A DNA stretch of 64,000 nucleotides from NCBI GenBank assembly GCA_030606485.1, contig JAUWGH010000003.1, positions 124,001 to 188,000 on the forward strand, in the 5' to 3' direction. A program made the position numbers and the translations under genes. Origin of the DNA: Promethearchaeota archaeon (lineage in GTDB: Archaea > Asgardarchaeota > Lokiarchaeia > Sigyniarchaeales > SOKP01). Positions 17,158 through 25,965 of the stretch are shown here, piece by piece (within the stretch, counting starts at the first letter, position 1; each line of letters opens with the position of its first letter). Under the pieces are notes generated by a model. The model was not told where the DNA came from, did not search any database, and was given only the letters and a program-made list of their open reading frames with translations.

Positions 17158-18102
17158 ATGAAAGTAGTAATTACAGGAATATCATCCTTTCTTGCATCAG
17201 AATTAGTTCCAAGAATTGAATCTGATAAAGAGATTACTGAAATTTTGGGATTAGACATAATAGAACCAAAATATACTTCACAAAAGATTAAATTCATTAA
17301 AAAAGACATTCGAGATAAGAGAATTTTTGAAGATTTAAGAGGATATGACGCAATCATACATTTAGCATTTATTGTAAGCCCAATATCTAATAGGAGAGAG
17401 ATGTATTCTATAAATTTAGATGGAAGTAAAAATGTTTTCAATTGCGCAATAAAAGCTGGCATAAAAAAGATTATTCATGCAAGCTCAGTTGCTGCCTATG
17501 GTGCCTTCCCAGAAAATCCGATTCCTATTACTGAAGAACACCCAATTAGATTAATGAAAAAACATTTTTATTATAATGAAACAAAATATTATGTAGAAAA
17601 ACATCTGGATGAGCTTTCAAAAAAATACCCAGATGTAATTATTACACGAATTCGTCCCAGTATTTTTTTAGGCCCCAATATTAACAATTTTTTTCGAACT
17701 TATTTTCTTGGTAAAAGAATTTATACATTTTCGCCTGAGGTTTTGGTACAATTAGCTTGGATTGATGATGTTGCAGAAGCATTTTATTTGGTTTTAAAGA
17801 AAGACGTCTCTGGAGCATTTAATATTGGAGCCGATAATCCTATAAGTTCAAGGGAGATTGCTGAAAAATTAGGAATTAATTGCGTTAAATTACCATATCA
17901 TTTTGGATTATTATTAATAAACGCTTTATATAAACTTCATATCCTAAGATCTTTAACACCTGGTTGGATACGTGCTACAAGATATCCAATAATTGTTGAT
18001 TCAAGCAAGGCAAAACAAGTTTTGGGCTGGACTCCAAAATATGATACTTATGGATCTGTAAAAGCATTATATGATGCTCTAAAAGAGAGTGGAGAAATTT
18101 AA
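17158..18102 (+). CDS. NAD-dependent epimerase/dehydratase (extended SDR family)
   Basis: The protein has 314 residues in the extended short-chain dehydrogenase layout. It has an N-terminal Rossmann fold, a D-I acidic residue after strand 2 (GLDII), DIRD, HLAF, a catalytic Ser region (HASSVAAYG) and YNETKYYVEK carrying the Tyr-x-x-x-Lys pair. It resembles UDP-sugar 4-epimerases and dehydratases. The glycine-rich loop is unusual: TGISSFLAS has Ser and Ala where the second and third Gly normally sit. Its stop is only 5 bp from the end of the convergent iron-sulfur gene. The nucleotide-sugar substrate is not determinable. Confidence 0.85.
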   Translation: MKVVITGISSFLASELVPRIESDKEITEILGLDIIEPKYTSQKIKFIKKDIRDKRIFEDLRGYDAIIHLAFIVSPISNRREMYSINLDGSKNVFNCAIKAGIKKIIHASSVAAYGAFPENPIPITEEHPIRLMKKHFYYNETKYYVEKHLDELSKKYPDVIITRIRPSIFLGPNINNFFRTYFLGKRIYTFSPEVLVQLAWIDDVAEAFYLVLKKDVSGAFNIGADNPISSREIAEKLGINCVKLPYHFGLLLINALYKLHILRSLTPGWIRATRYPIIVDSSKAKQVLGWTPKYDTYGSVKALYDALKESGEI

Positions 18103-18107
18103 TAATT

Positions 18108-19169
18108 TTATTTTGATTTCTTTTTTCCTTCGAGGATGGCCATTCCCATTTCAATTACCTTGTTAAAAGGCTCCTCTCCGTCTTCTCTTAATTGTAAAGT
18201 TATTGCTTCTTCAGGACAAACTCTATAACATAGTCCGCAACCAAGGCATTTTTCTCTATTTACAATAGCAATATCTTCTAGATCGATTGCTCCAACTGGA
18301 CATCTTTCCACACAGGATCCACAACCAATACATTTTTCTGGATCAATAATAGATTCAAACATTGCGTTCATATATCTATGTTTATCGTGCCCCATTTTTG
18401 TTATCCCTTGCATTGATGCGCAACAGCATGGACAACAATTGCATAGATTGGATAAATGTTTGGAATTAGCACTAGCATGAACTAAACCAGCCTCATCAGC
18501 TTCTTCTATGATTTTTATTGCCTCCTCTGCAGTTATTTCTCGACCTATTCCATTTTCGATATAATACTCTGCTGCTACTCCGAAGCTAAGGCATGTCTCT
18601 ATAGGATAATCACAGCCTTCTCCATTTAACCTCGCTTCCTTACGGCAAATACAATCCGTGACAGAAATTATTCTAACTTTTTTAATGCTCTCCTTGAGTT
18701 TATGATATGGGTAAAGAGTAGTGTTTATAGGAATTGTTTCATCTACGGGAATAACTTTAAAACCCGGAACATTGCTAACACCAATTTCATTTAAATATGC
18801 AGTATCATAATATTCTTTATACATTTTGGCAAGTTCCTTATCGATTTTTTTAACTGAGTATTCATATAAACCGATCATGAAAGGTGCAGCATTATAAAGC
18901 GTTCTTCCATCCCGGTGAACTCGAAAGATAAGTCCTTTTTTCGCCATATGCTCAAATTTTTTTTCCAATTCTTTTTCTTCCAGATTATGTCGTCGCGTTA
19001 TTCGAGCAACTGTTTCTGGAATGTGTGTTAACAATGGAACCAATTCTGCTTCATTATCTGTAAAAAGTTTCTTTAAAATCTTAATTTCTATTCCAGATGG
19101 TGTTTTGGGAAAACCTAATGGGAATTGATTTAAAAATTCTTGTAACTTCTCATAAACTTCTTCATTCAA
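18108..19169 (-). CDS. Multi-cysteine 4Fe-4S protein with N-terminal helical domain (copy 1)
   Basis: The protein has 353 residues. The N-terminal 100 look like a winged-helix-type domain (ETVARITRRHNLEEKELEK, then GLIFRVHRDGRTLYN). The centre has a cysteine block, DCICRKEARL with GCDYPIETC, then CNCCPCCC. The C-terminus has two classic ferredoxin motifs, CIGCGSCVERCP and CLGCGLCYRVCP, so at least two 4Fe-4S clusters are expected. A paralogue with the same architecture is at 57361-58479. Its start ATG overlaps the stop of the GH2 gene by 4 bp, so translation is coupled. It is probably an electron-transfer protein; partner and role are unknown. Confidence 0.8.
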   Translation of the reverse strand: MNEEVYEKLQEFLNQFPLGFPKTPSGIEIKILKKLFTDNEAELVPLLTHIPETVARITRRHNLEEKELEKKFEHMAKKGLIFRVHRDGRTLYNAAPFMIGLYEYSVKKIDKELAKMYKEYYDTAYLNEIGVSNVPGFKVIPVDETIPINTTLYPYHKLKESIKKVRIISVTDCICRKEARLNGEGCDYPIETCLSFGVAAEYYIENGIGREITAEEAIKIIEEADEAGLVHASANSKHLSNLCNCCPCCCASMQGITKMGHDKHRYMNAMFESIIDPEKCIGCGSCVERCPVGAIDLEDIAIVNREKCLGCGLCYRVCPEEAITLQLREDGEEPFNKVIEMGMAILEGKKKSK

Positions 19170-20977
19170 TCTTTTTTTACACCGCGTTTATATTGTAAAT
19201 TCATACTAAGTAAAATAAAAAAATCAAAAATAAAATTTCCAATAATTAAAAGCGGAAAAAAATACGCAGTTAATAAGCTTCCTAATAAACTTAGATTTTT
19301 AACTTTTCTTTGTTCATTCACTATCTCAGGAAACAATTTTGTTATCAATTTTCGTTCATTTTTTTCACTAACTATACCTTTCCGGTTGTAGCCTTGCTGA
19401 TATTGATTTGTTCTCATCAAAGAACGAAAATCTCGATAAATCCAGATAAACCAACCCGCAATATAATCTTTTGAATTAAGTGTGCGAATGGTATAGTCGA
19501 GCACTCTAACCTGTCTTTCTTCGCTAAATTTTACTTGATTTTTCCACCCAGCCTTAAACTCGATTTTCGCACCAGCGCCGAACTCAGTAAAAATCCATGG
19601 CTTCTTGGGGGCTATTGCTCTCATAGCGTCTGCCATAAAATTAAGTTGGTTAACTCTTGCATAATACCATCCAAGATAAACATTTACTGCAGCAATATCA
19701 GCCTTCCTTTGAGTTAAATCAATGAAAAACTTATATGAAACATAAGTTACAAGTCTTGTATCATCATGCATTCTTACCCATTCCATTAAGCGTCTTATAA
19801 ATCGTGAACAGTTTGGTTGTTGTATTGGAACTTCGTTTCCGACACTCCACCAGATAACACTTGGATGATTATAATCCCGTCCAATTAATCCTTTTAACAT
19901 TTTCGCAGCTAACTTAAATGTTTTTGAATTTCCGAAATCACAAAAGCCCCAAAGAGGAATTTCCTCTAAAATTAATATCCCTAACTTATCAGCGGCATCC
20001 ATTAATTTTTCATCATGAGAATAATGTGCTGTTCTTAAAGCATTGAATCCGAAAGATTTCATATTCTTAACATCTTCTTCACGCTTTTCATACGGAATAG
20101 TTCTCCCGTATGTCATATACTCTTCATGTAATGAAGCACCCTTAATTTTAATTCGTTGCTTATTCAAATAGAGATATATTCCATTAGTTTCAATTTGTCG
20201 AATTCCAAATTTAGTTTGAAATAGAATTTCTCTTTCATTCCCACTATCTATTGGTTTAATTATCAATTTATATAATTTTGGTGAATCTGGAGACCACAAC
20301 TTTGGATTATTTATCGTGATTGCTATATTATCTTGATTTTGTTTTGTTCCAGAAGCTATTGGAATATTATCATCTTTTTTATCTGGTTCAATTATTGACC
20401 ATTTGAAATTTAAAGAACCTTTAATTCTATAGGAAATCCGAATTAGAGACTTTTTTCGTGAAGGTAGTAGTGTCTTAATTCTTACTTTCTCTAATCGATT
20501 TTTTTTTAAAATAATTAAATTGACATCCCGATAAATACCACCCCAATTAAACCAATCAAAAAATAGACCGGGAATTCCATCTTTTCTTCTAATATTATCT
20601 ACTCTAACTGTTAAAAAATTCGATTTTGATTTTAATAGTCCTATTTTTTTTATTTTAAACTTAAAGGGAAGAAAACCCCCCTCATTATCACCAAGGAATT
20701 TATTATTTAACCACACTTCAGTAAAGTAATTACTTCCCTCGAATTCAATAAAAACATCCATATCTTTATTCTGTTGATCAAAATCAAATAAATAATAATG
20801 CCAAAAAATACCCTCAAAATTCTCGTACTCTTTCAAAGTGTTAAAACTAATAGGGATTTTTATTTCAGTTAGATTTTTTTTAGATTCAAAAGAGTTATAA
20901 TTAAACCAATTTTCTTTCTTACCAATATCTTTTTTATCAACTTCACAAAACCAATTCCCATTTAAAGAGATTTTCAT
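19166..20977 (-). CDS. Glycoside hydrolase family 2 enzyme with C-terminal membrane anchor
   Basis: The protein has 603 residues and GH2 domain order: sugar-binding jelly roll (LNGNWFCEVD, then FEGSNYFTEVWLN), immunoglobulin-like domain, then TIM barrel. The acid/base Glu is in SVGNEV (E382) and the nucleophile Glu in FTEFGAG (E465), so it should be active on beta-glucuronides, galactosides or mannosides. No signal peptide is present. The last 50 residues contain hydrophobic stretches (LLGSLLTAYFFPLLIIGNFI, FDFFILLSM) ending in basic residues, suggesting a tail anchor and a cytosolic catalytic domain. It is upstream of, and overlaps by 4 bp, the iron-sulfur gene. Confidence 0.9.
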   Translation of the reverse strand: MKISLNGNWFCEVDKKDIGKKENWFNYNSFESKKNLTEIKIPISFNTLKEYENFEGIFWHYYLFDFDQQNKDMDVFIEFEGSNYFTEVWLNNKFLGDNEGGFLPFKFKIKKIGLLKSKSNFLTVRVDNIRRKDGIPGLFFDWFNWGGIYRDVNLIILKKNRLEKVRIKTLLPSRKKSLIRISYRIKGSLNFKWSIIEPDKKDDNIPIASGTKQNQDNIAITINNPKLWSPDSPKLYKLIIKPIDSGNEREILFQTKFGIRQIETNGIYLYLNKQRIKIKGASLHEEYMTYGRTIPYEKREEDVKNMKSFGFNALRTAHYSHDEKLMDAADKLGILILEEIPLWGFCDFGNSKTFKLAAKMLKGLIGRDYNHPSVIWWSVGNEVPIQQPNCSRFIRRLMEWVRMHDDTRLVTYVSYKFFIDLTQRKADIAAVNVYLGWYYARVNQLNFMADAMRAIAPKKPWIFTEFGAGAKIEFKAGWKNQVKFSEERQVRVLDYTIRTLNSKDYIAGWFIWIYRDFRSLMRTNQYQQGYNRKGIVSEKNERKLITKLFPEIVNEQRKVKNLSLLGSLLTAYFFPLLIIGNFIFDFFILLSMNLQYKRGVKKD

Positions 20978-21031
20978 AATTTATTTATCATAATGAATTT
21001 TTCTATATTATTATTTAAGAAGTAATATGAG

Positions 21032-21133
21032 GGCCCTCTGCGGGAATTGAACCCGCCTCTAGGGATGACTCCGTAATTCTGAAGTAGAATTTACTTCACA
21101 GTCCCCAATACTAACCGCTGTACCAAGAGGGCC
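21032..21133 (-). tRNA. tRNA-His (GTG) with anticodon-loop intron
   Basis: On the minus strand the extra 5' G (position -1) faces discriminator C73, the identity signal of tRNA-His. The acceptor GCCCTCT pairs with AGAGGGC. The anticodon stem GGGGA/TCCCT (one G-U) encloses CTGTGA, giving anticodon GTG. A 29-nt insertion (about 21067-21095) sits after position 37, the canonical archaeal intron site, and should be removed by the splicing endonuclease. The T-arm is GCGGG-TTCAATT-CCCGC. CCA is not encoded. Confidence 0.93.
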
Positions 21134-21282
21134 ATAACTAATAACTACTACATTTAAGAATGTATTCTACTTAAAAAATTTTTTTAGAATGAATAGAAGA
21201 ATCACTGTATTTATCTTATTAAATTTAAGAGAAATATACTTAATAAAAACTTGCGTGAATATTTAAAGAAAAAAGAAAATTA

Positions 21283-22149
21283 TTAATATTTCCTTGGAAG
21301 TTTCATAATTTCTTTGGCTTCATCCAAATCTGCAATTTCCCGATCCAATTCTTTTGCTAGGCGAACACATTTTTCTACCATTTGCTTATTACTTTCTGCG
21401 AGAACTCCTCTCGAAATATAGATATTGTCTTCGAGACCGCATCTTACATTACCTCCTAAAAGGATAGCTTGAGTAATTAACCGCCATTGATGTCTGCCAA
21501 TCCCAGTGATACACCATGTAGCCCTTGGAATTTTTTCAATAAGATTCTTCATATACATGAGATTTTCCATTGTCGGAGCTGCTCCTCCTAAAACGCCGAG
21601 TACAATATTATAATTTAAAGGATCATGGAAATGTCCTTGTTCTCTTACAAAGAGGATATTATTTATTTGTCCAACATCATATACTTCAAATTCAGGGGCG
21701 GTTCCCGCTTCTTTAAATGTATCTCCAAAATGTCCTAAAGTTTCAAATTTATTTGGAAATATAATTTCCTTTAAAATTGTTGTTCCTCTTGCAAGAGCAA
21801 AATTCATTGATCCAGAATTTAGGGATCCCATCTCAGGTTTGCATATAGGGATATGTCCCAATCTTTGCTCAAGAGTCATGCCAGGAGCCCCCCCAGTAGA
21901 TAAACATAGAAGTAGATCACATTTTTCTTTTACTCTTTTGACAATGTCCTGAAACACTTCAGGAGAAGCAGTTGGTGTACCATCAGGCATTCTAGCATGT
22001 ATATGGACCATTGTCGCCCCTGCTTCATAACAAGCATAAGCGTCATTTGCTAATTCTTCCGGAGTATGTGGAAGCGCAGGATTCTGTGCTCGTGAAGTGA
22101 GTGAACCTGTCAAAGCGCAAGTTATAACTAATTTTTCCAATATTATCAC
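21283..22149 (-). CDS. Beta-keto acid cleavage enzyme (BKACE, DUF849 family)
   Basis: The protein has 288 residues. The family start (KLVITCALTGSLTSR), the zinc-binding HIHAR (H49, H51), LCLSTGGAPGMTLEQR and PEMGSLNSGSMNF are all present. BKACE enzymes condense a beta-keto acid with acetyl-CoA and release acetoacetate plus a new acyl-CoA. Kce of lysine fermentation (3-keto-5-aminohexanoate) is the best-known member, but substrates vary. It is the last gene of a leftward set with two thiolase-fold proteins and a double DUF35 protein, separated from them by about 200 bp, so its substrate may be a beta-keto acid made by that block. Confidence 0.9.
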   Translation of the reverse strand: MIILEKLVITCALTGSLTSRAQNPALPHTPEELANDAYACYEAGATMVHIHARMPDGTPTASPEVFQDIVKRVKEKCDLLLCLSTGGAPGMTLEQRLGHIPICKPEMGSLNSGSMNFALARGTTILKEIIFPNKFETLGHFGDTFKEAGTAPEFEVYDVGQINNILFVREQGHFHDPLNYNIVLGVLGGAAPTMENLMYMKNLIEKIPRATWCITGIGRHQWRLITQAILLGGNVRCGLEDNIYISRGVLAESNKQMVEKCVRLAKELDREIADLDEAKEIMKLPRKY

Positions 22150-22351
22150 CTTATGATTTCAAATTTTTGTAGTTAAATTTCGTTATTTAAATTATGATTT
22201 TTTTTTATTAAATTTATTTTTCATTTATTTCATATAAATATTGTCTTGTTTTATCTGGTTAAAATTAAGATTGTTGTGAAATTCTGTTTATTAGATACTC
22301 AACTTTTTACTAGATAACAGAACTAATTAAAAATAAAAAATAAAAAAATAA

Positions 22352-23302
22352 TTATATTGGTCTGAAATATTCAATATCCGTAATTCTCTTTCTTGGTTTA
22401 TCTTTAAAAACAGCTTCAACTCTCATCCCCAGTTTCAACTTTTTTGGATCGCTTTCTTTTATTATATGCACTATTTCCGTGTTAGAACCATCAAGTGTGA
22501 TTAATGCATAAGCAAAGGGCGGTTCTAAAGGCATAACGGGGGTAGAATGCGTTACAACTGTAAAACCCTTAACTGAGCCTTGATTACTAACTTCAACCCA
22601 CTCATCCATTTTTTCAAAGCAATTAAAGCATATCATCTTGGGCGGAACATAAACCTTTCCACACTTTGGGCACTTAACCCCCATGATTTTATTATTTTTT
22701 CCAATTTCAGTTATAAATTTTTCAACATATGCTCCCGCGACATGCTTATAAGGAACCTTTATTCTGCCTCTAAAAACTTTCTCTTCAATATCTTCAACCA
22801 TTTTTTCAACCTTTTTTGGTTTTGGCTCTTCTTTAATTATTTCATAATATAGAATATCTCCTAAATTACCTTCTCTCTCTTCTTTGAAAACTGCTTTAAC
22901 TCGCATCCCAACCCTTAATTTTGTATGATCTACCTCATCAATGAAATGCATGGTATAAGTATCGACACCATCTAATTTAAACAGTCCATATCCGTAAGGA
23001 AAAGGTCTTAATCCACCTGTTTGAGGATCTACAAATGGATAGTTAACCACAGTGAATCCTACAAGAGTCCCAGTGTCATATAATTCGATAAGTCGTGTCA
23101 TTTCCACCATACAATCCGCACAGACTGCTCGAGGCGGGAAATATACTTTCCCACATTTTGGGCATTTACTTCCGTGTAATTTTTTATTCTCCTTTAGTTC
23201 TTTAAAAAATTGTACTGATAATTTCCCCATAGAATATCTGTAAGGAAGGTCTGTTTTCCATTTAATTTGAAATACTTTTTCTTTATCTTTACCTCTACTC
23301 AT
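22352..23302 (-). CDS. Tandem DUF35 protein (two rubredoxin-like zinc ribbon + OB-fold units)
   Basis: The protein has 316 residues as an internal duplication. Each half has a helix (VQFFKELKENKKL; EKFITEIGKNNKI), a zinc ribbon (cysteines 47/50/61/64 and 211/214/225/228) and an OB-fold with GFTVV. DUF35 proteins bind thiolase-fold partners and help hold acyl-CoA, as in archaeal thiolase/HMG-CoA synthase complexes and in ChsH2-Ltp2 aldolase. I chose the ATG at 23302, which has GAGGTGAT ahead of it, over one at 23350 inside the upstream gene. It overlaps that gene's stop by a few bases, which indicates coupling. Two units in one chain match the two thiolase-fold genes next door. Confidence 0.9.
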   Translation of the reverse strand: MSRGKDKEKVFQIKWKTDLPYRYSMGKLSVQFFKELKENKKLHGSKCPKCGKVYFPPRAVCADCMVEMTRLIELYDTGTLVGFTVVNYPFVDPQTGGLRPFPYGYGLFKLDGVDTYTMHFIDEVDHTKLRVGMRVKAVFKEEREGNLGDILYYEIIKEEPKPKKVEKMVEDIEEKVFRGRIKVPYKHVAGAYVEKFITEIGKNNKIMGVKCPKCGKVYVPPKMICFNCFEKMDEWVEVSNQGSVKGFTVVTHSTPVMPLEPPFAYALITLDGSNTEIVHIIKESDPKKLKLGMRVEAVFKDKPRKRITDIEYFRPI

Positions 23303-23307
23303 GATAA

Positions 23308-24474
23308 TCACCTCAAGGGTTCCTTTCCTAATATTAGAATTTCTGTCCATAGACTGCCACCGAATCCCATAGCTAAGGATTTTTCTACATCAGGAATTTG
23401 TCGTTTATCCCCTCGCCCCATAACTTGGATTGCCGCCTCTGCAACACGAATTAATGCAGTAGCTCCAATGGGATTAGTGCTCAATACACCTCCTGATGGA
23501 TTTACTGGTAATTCGCCACTCATTTGAGTAATACCCTCATCCAGTAATTTTCCACCTTCTCCAAATTTACAAAAACCTAATGCTTCAGTCCAAGCAAGCT
23601 CACTCCAAGAAGTGGGTTCATATATTTCTGCAACATCTAAATCCTTTACCGGATCTGTGATTCCAACCTTCTTATAAGCTTTTTTAGATGCCATTGTCGC
23701 AGTTGGAAGATTATACATTGCATCATCAGTACCAAAAGTATAATAATGGGCAGTTTCTACAGCTTGAATCCATGCTGGATTATCAGTTATATTTTTCGTC
23801 TCTTCTTCATTAGCATAAATAACTGCACATGCACCTTCACTCTGCGGACAACAATCATGAAGCCTTAATGGATGTGAAATAGTTTGGGATTTCATAACAT
23901 CTTCGACTGTTAGATCAGGCATTTTTAAATGAGCAAATGGATTATTCGCAGCATTTCGACGATTTTTTACGGTAACCCTTGCAGCTTGTTCAGCAGTTAT
24001 ACCATATTTATGTTGATACATACTAGCCATAAGAGCGAGTGGTCCTAAAGCTCCTGCTAAAGAAGGTCTTTCCCATACTGGATCGAAAGCTGTGATAATG
24101 CCAGTTGTGGCGCCACCTTCTTGTAATTTCTCCCAGCCTACGATTAAAATTTTATTATATATTCCTGACGCCACATTATGATATCCACATATCGCTAATG
24201 ATGATCCTGTAGTTCCTCCTGTTGCAACCTTAACAACTGGTTTTAAATAGCCTGGTGCCGCTTCTATTCCGCACCACATCTCCGAGAAGTTGATTCCTTC
24301 AAAATGATCCATATTTCCGATTATTACGGCATCTATATCAGCGGGTGCAAGTTGAGCATCATCAAGAGCCATTTTTACAGATTCATATATCATTTCTGGG
24401 ATATTAACATCTCTTCTTTTGCTTTTATGCTTTGTTTGACCTATACCTACTATTGCAACATCATGTTTTGTCAT
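23308..24474 (-). CDS. Thiolase-fold protein (SCP2-thiolase/Ltp2-like), catalytic residues replaced
   Basis: The protein has 388 residues with the full thiolase fold. However, the site of the nucleophilic Cys reads VATGGTTGSS (Gly87 at the Cys position by eye). The HDxF His is replaced in VAEIYEPTSW (Tyr), and the GHP His is replaced in NPSGGVLSTNP (Asn). It therefore cannot run Claisen chemistry in the usual way. Actinobacterial Ltp2, a thiolase-fold retro-aldolase, also lacks the Cys and partners a DUF35 domain. The gene overlaps the DUF35 gene downstream and is 3 bp from its paralogue upstream, so the three form an operon. Confidence 0.88.
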   Translation of the reverse strand: MTKHDVAIVGIGQTKHKSKRRDVNIPEMIYESVKMALDDAQLAPADIDAVIIGNMDHFEGINFSEMWCGIEAAPGYLKPVVKVATGGTTGSSLAICGYHNVASGIYNKILIVGWEKLQEGGATTGIITAFDPVWERPSLAGALGPLALMASMYQHKYGITAEQAARVTVKNRRNAANNPFAHLKMPDLTVEDVMKSQTISHPLRLHDCCPQSEGACAVIYANEEETKNITDNPAWIQAVETAHYYTFGTDDAMYNLPTATMASKKAYKKVGITDPVKDLDVAEIYEPTSWSELAWTEALGFCKFGEGGKLLDEGITQMSGELPVNPSGGVLSTNPIGATALIRVAEAAIQVMGRGDKRQIPDVEKSLAMGFGGSLWTEILILGKEPLR

Positions 24475-24477
24475 ATT

Positions 24478-25629
24478 TTATACACCTCCATCATTTCCAA
24501 ATATAAGTACACAGTTTCCTTGGGAGCATATTCCATTCATTCCATTTGCTAAACCAACTTTAGCGTTGGGGATTTGCCTTTTATCTGCTTTACCCATTAA
24601 TTGTAGAGCAATTTCAGCCACGCGAATTAAACCATTTGCCATGGTTGGATTACTTGATAAAACACCTCCAGAAGGATTAACGGGTATATTTCCGGTCATT
24701 TCAGTTTCACCACTTTCAATAAAGTTTCCACCTTCTCCTTTCCCACAGAATCCCAATGCTTCGTAGCTCATTAATTCATGATATGAAAACAGATCATAAA
24801 CTTCTGCTACATCAATTTCTCTGATTGGATCAATAATTCCAGCCATTTTATAAGCTTCTTTGGCTGCATGTTCTAATCCAATTAAATCCGTCATTGTTCT
24901 ATGCCCTAAATAATAAGCATCAGTGCAACTACCGTATCCCATAAGCCAAACAGGTGAATCTGTGAATTTTTTAGATATATCTTCTTTTGTTAAGAGCATC
25001 GCAACTGCACCATCAGAGAGTGGTGGTAAATCAAGCTCTTTTAAAGGATATGCTATCATTGGAGAGAAAAGGATGTCCTCAATCGCAACTGCTTCTTGTA
25101 AATGTGCATATGGGTTATTGAGTGCATTTTTTCGATTTTTTATAACAACCTTGGCTGCTTGATCCTCGGTAATTCCATACTTATTTGCATACATATTAGC
25201 CATTAAACCTGCAGCGGATATTTGATCTAATCCTAAAGCTCTTTGATAAAATGGATCAAAAATGGAATTATTTATAAGATATTGATCTCCTTCAGAACAT
25301 TTGCAGTGGGATACAACCATTACTGTATCATAATATTCTGACAGAATTCTCATAGCTCCATAAATATATGCAAAAGCTCCGTCTCCCGAAACTCTTGATT
25401 CTGATTTTCCAATAGATCCAACTGCGTCTTGGATTGCCATATCAGCGATCGTCCTTCCATCGTTGAAATCGTTAGAACTTGTTATTACACTTCCAATATC
25501 TTCTTTGGTGATTCCTAGATCATCCATAAGCTTCTTAACAACCTCAAAAACAAGTTCTGAATATGTCTGATCGATTTTATCTGCTTCATACTTTGTTTGG
25601 GCAATTCCTACAATTGCTACTTTATCCAT
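24478..25629 (-). CDS. Thiolase-fold protein (SCP2-thiolase/Ltp2-like), paralogue of the next gene
   Basis: The protein has 383 residues, same family as 23308-24474 and probably its heteromeric partner. The Cys site reads RVSGDGAFA (Ser81 where Cys is expected). The His of HDxF is Tyr in VAEVYDLFSYHEL, and GHP is SNP in NPSGGVLSSNP. The rest of the fold is well conserved (NPYAHL, PLSDGAVAML, GLIRVAEIALQLMG). It is the first gene of the leftward operon, and its ATG at 25629 faces the divergent intergenic region. Either copy could be structural; both lacking the same three residues suggests a shared non-thiolase chemistry. Confidence 0.88.
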   Translation of the reverse strand: MDKVAIVGIAQTKYEADKIDQTYSELVFEVVKKLMDDLGITKEDIGSVITSSNDFNDGRTIADMAIQDAVGSIGKSESRVSGDGAFAYIYGAMRILSEYYDTVMVVSHCKCSEGDQYLINNSIFDPFYQRALGLDQISAAGLMANMYANKYGITEDQAAKVVIKNRKNALNNPYAHLQEAVAIEDILFSPMIAYPLKELDLPPLSDGAVAMLLTKEDISKKFTDSPVWLMGYGSCTDAYYLGHRTMTDLIGLEHAAKEAYKMAGIIDPIREIDVAEVYDLFSYHELMSYEALGFCGKGEGGNFIESGETEMTGNIPVNPSGGVLSSNPTMANGLIRVAEIALQLMGKADKRQIPNAKVGLANGMNGICSQGNCVLIFGNDGGV

Positions 25630-25965
25630 ATATTATAACCTCTATTTGTATTTGAAATTTAAATTATCAAATCAATGAAACTTCTATTTCTATGAGTTTC
25701 AAATGATTTGTAGTGATTAGAACTTTCATTTATCCAAGTCTAAATTAATTTTAATATATTATTTTAAAATTAAATTAATTAGATAAGAGTTAAAAAATTT
25801 ATAAAGTTTTCAACTTAAGCATAATGACTTTTAGATATTTCTAATATAACAATCTAAATTTACCCATTTATTCTATTATGGATGTTCTTAAAAAAATGAA
25901 AAATATAAGATATGAAATATAAATTAGAAATAAGGAATTATGGATAAAATTTAGGTATATCTAAA
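25630..25965. promoter_or_regulatory. Divergent intergenic region between the leftward aldolase/thiolase operon and the rightward crotonase gene
   Basis: This 336-bp gap separates two divergent starts and must hold both promoters. It is very AT-rich. Candidate TATA-like stretches are seen near 25755-25765 and 25915-25925, but none is distinctive. I see no coding frame, no RNA gene and no clear palindrome. Co-regulation of the two arms from here is an inference from layout. Confidence 0.5.

Noticed and set aside
23303-23350. N-terminal extension of the double DUF35 protein to an ATG at 23350
   Set aside because: The extension overlaps the thiolase-fold gene, while the ATG at 23302 has a clear GAGGTGAT ahead of it.
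22352-25629. Reading the two thiolase-fold proteins plus DUF35 as the mevalonate-pathway thiolase/HMG-CoA synthase complex
   Set aside because: That archaeal complex keeps the catalytic Cys in both thiolase-fold subunits. Here both lack it, so the isoprenoid-synthesis reading does not fit.
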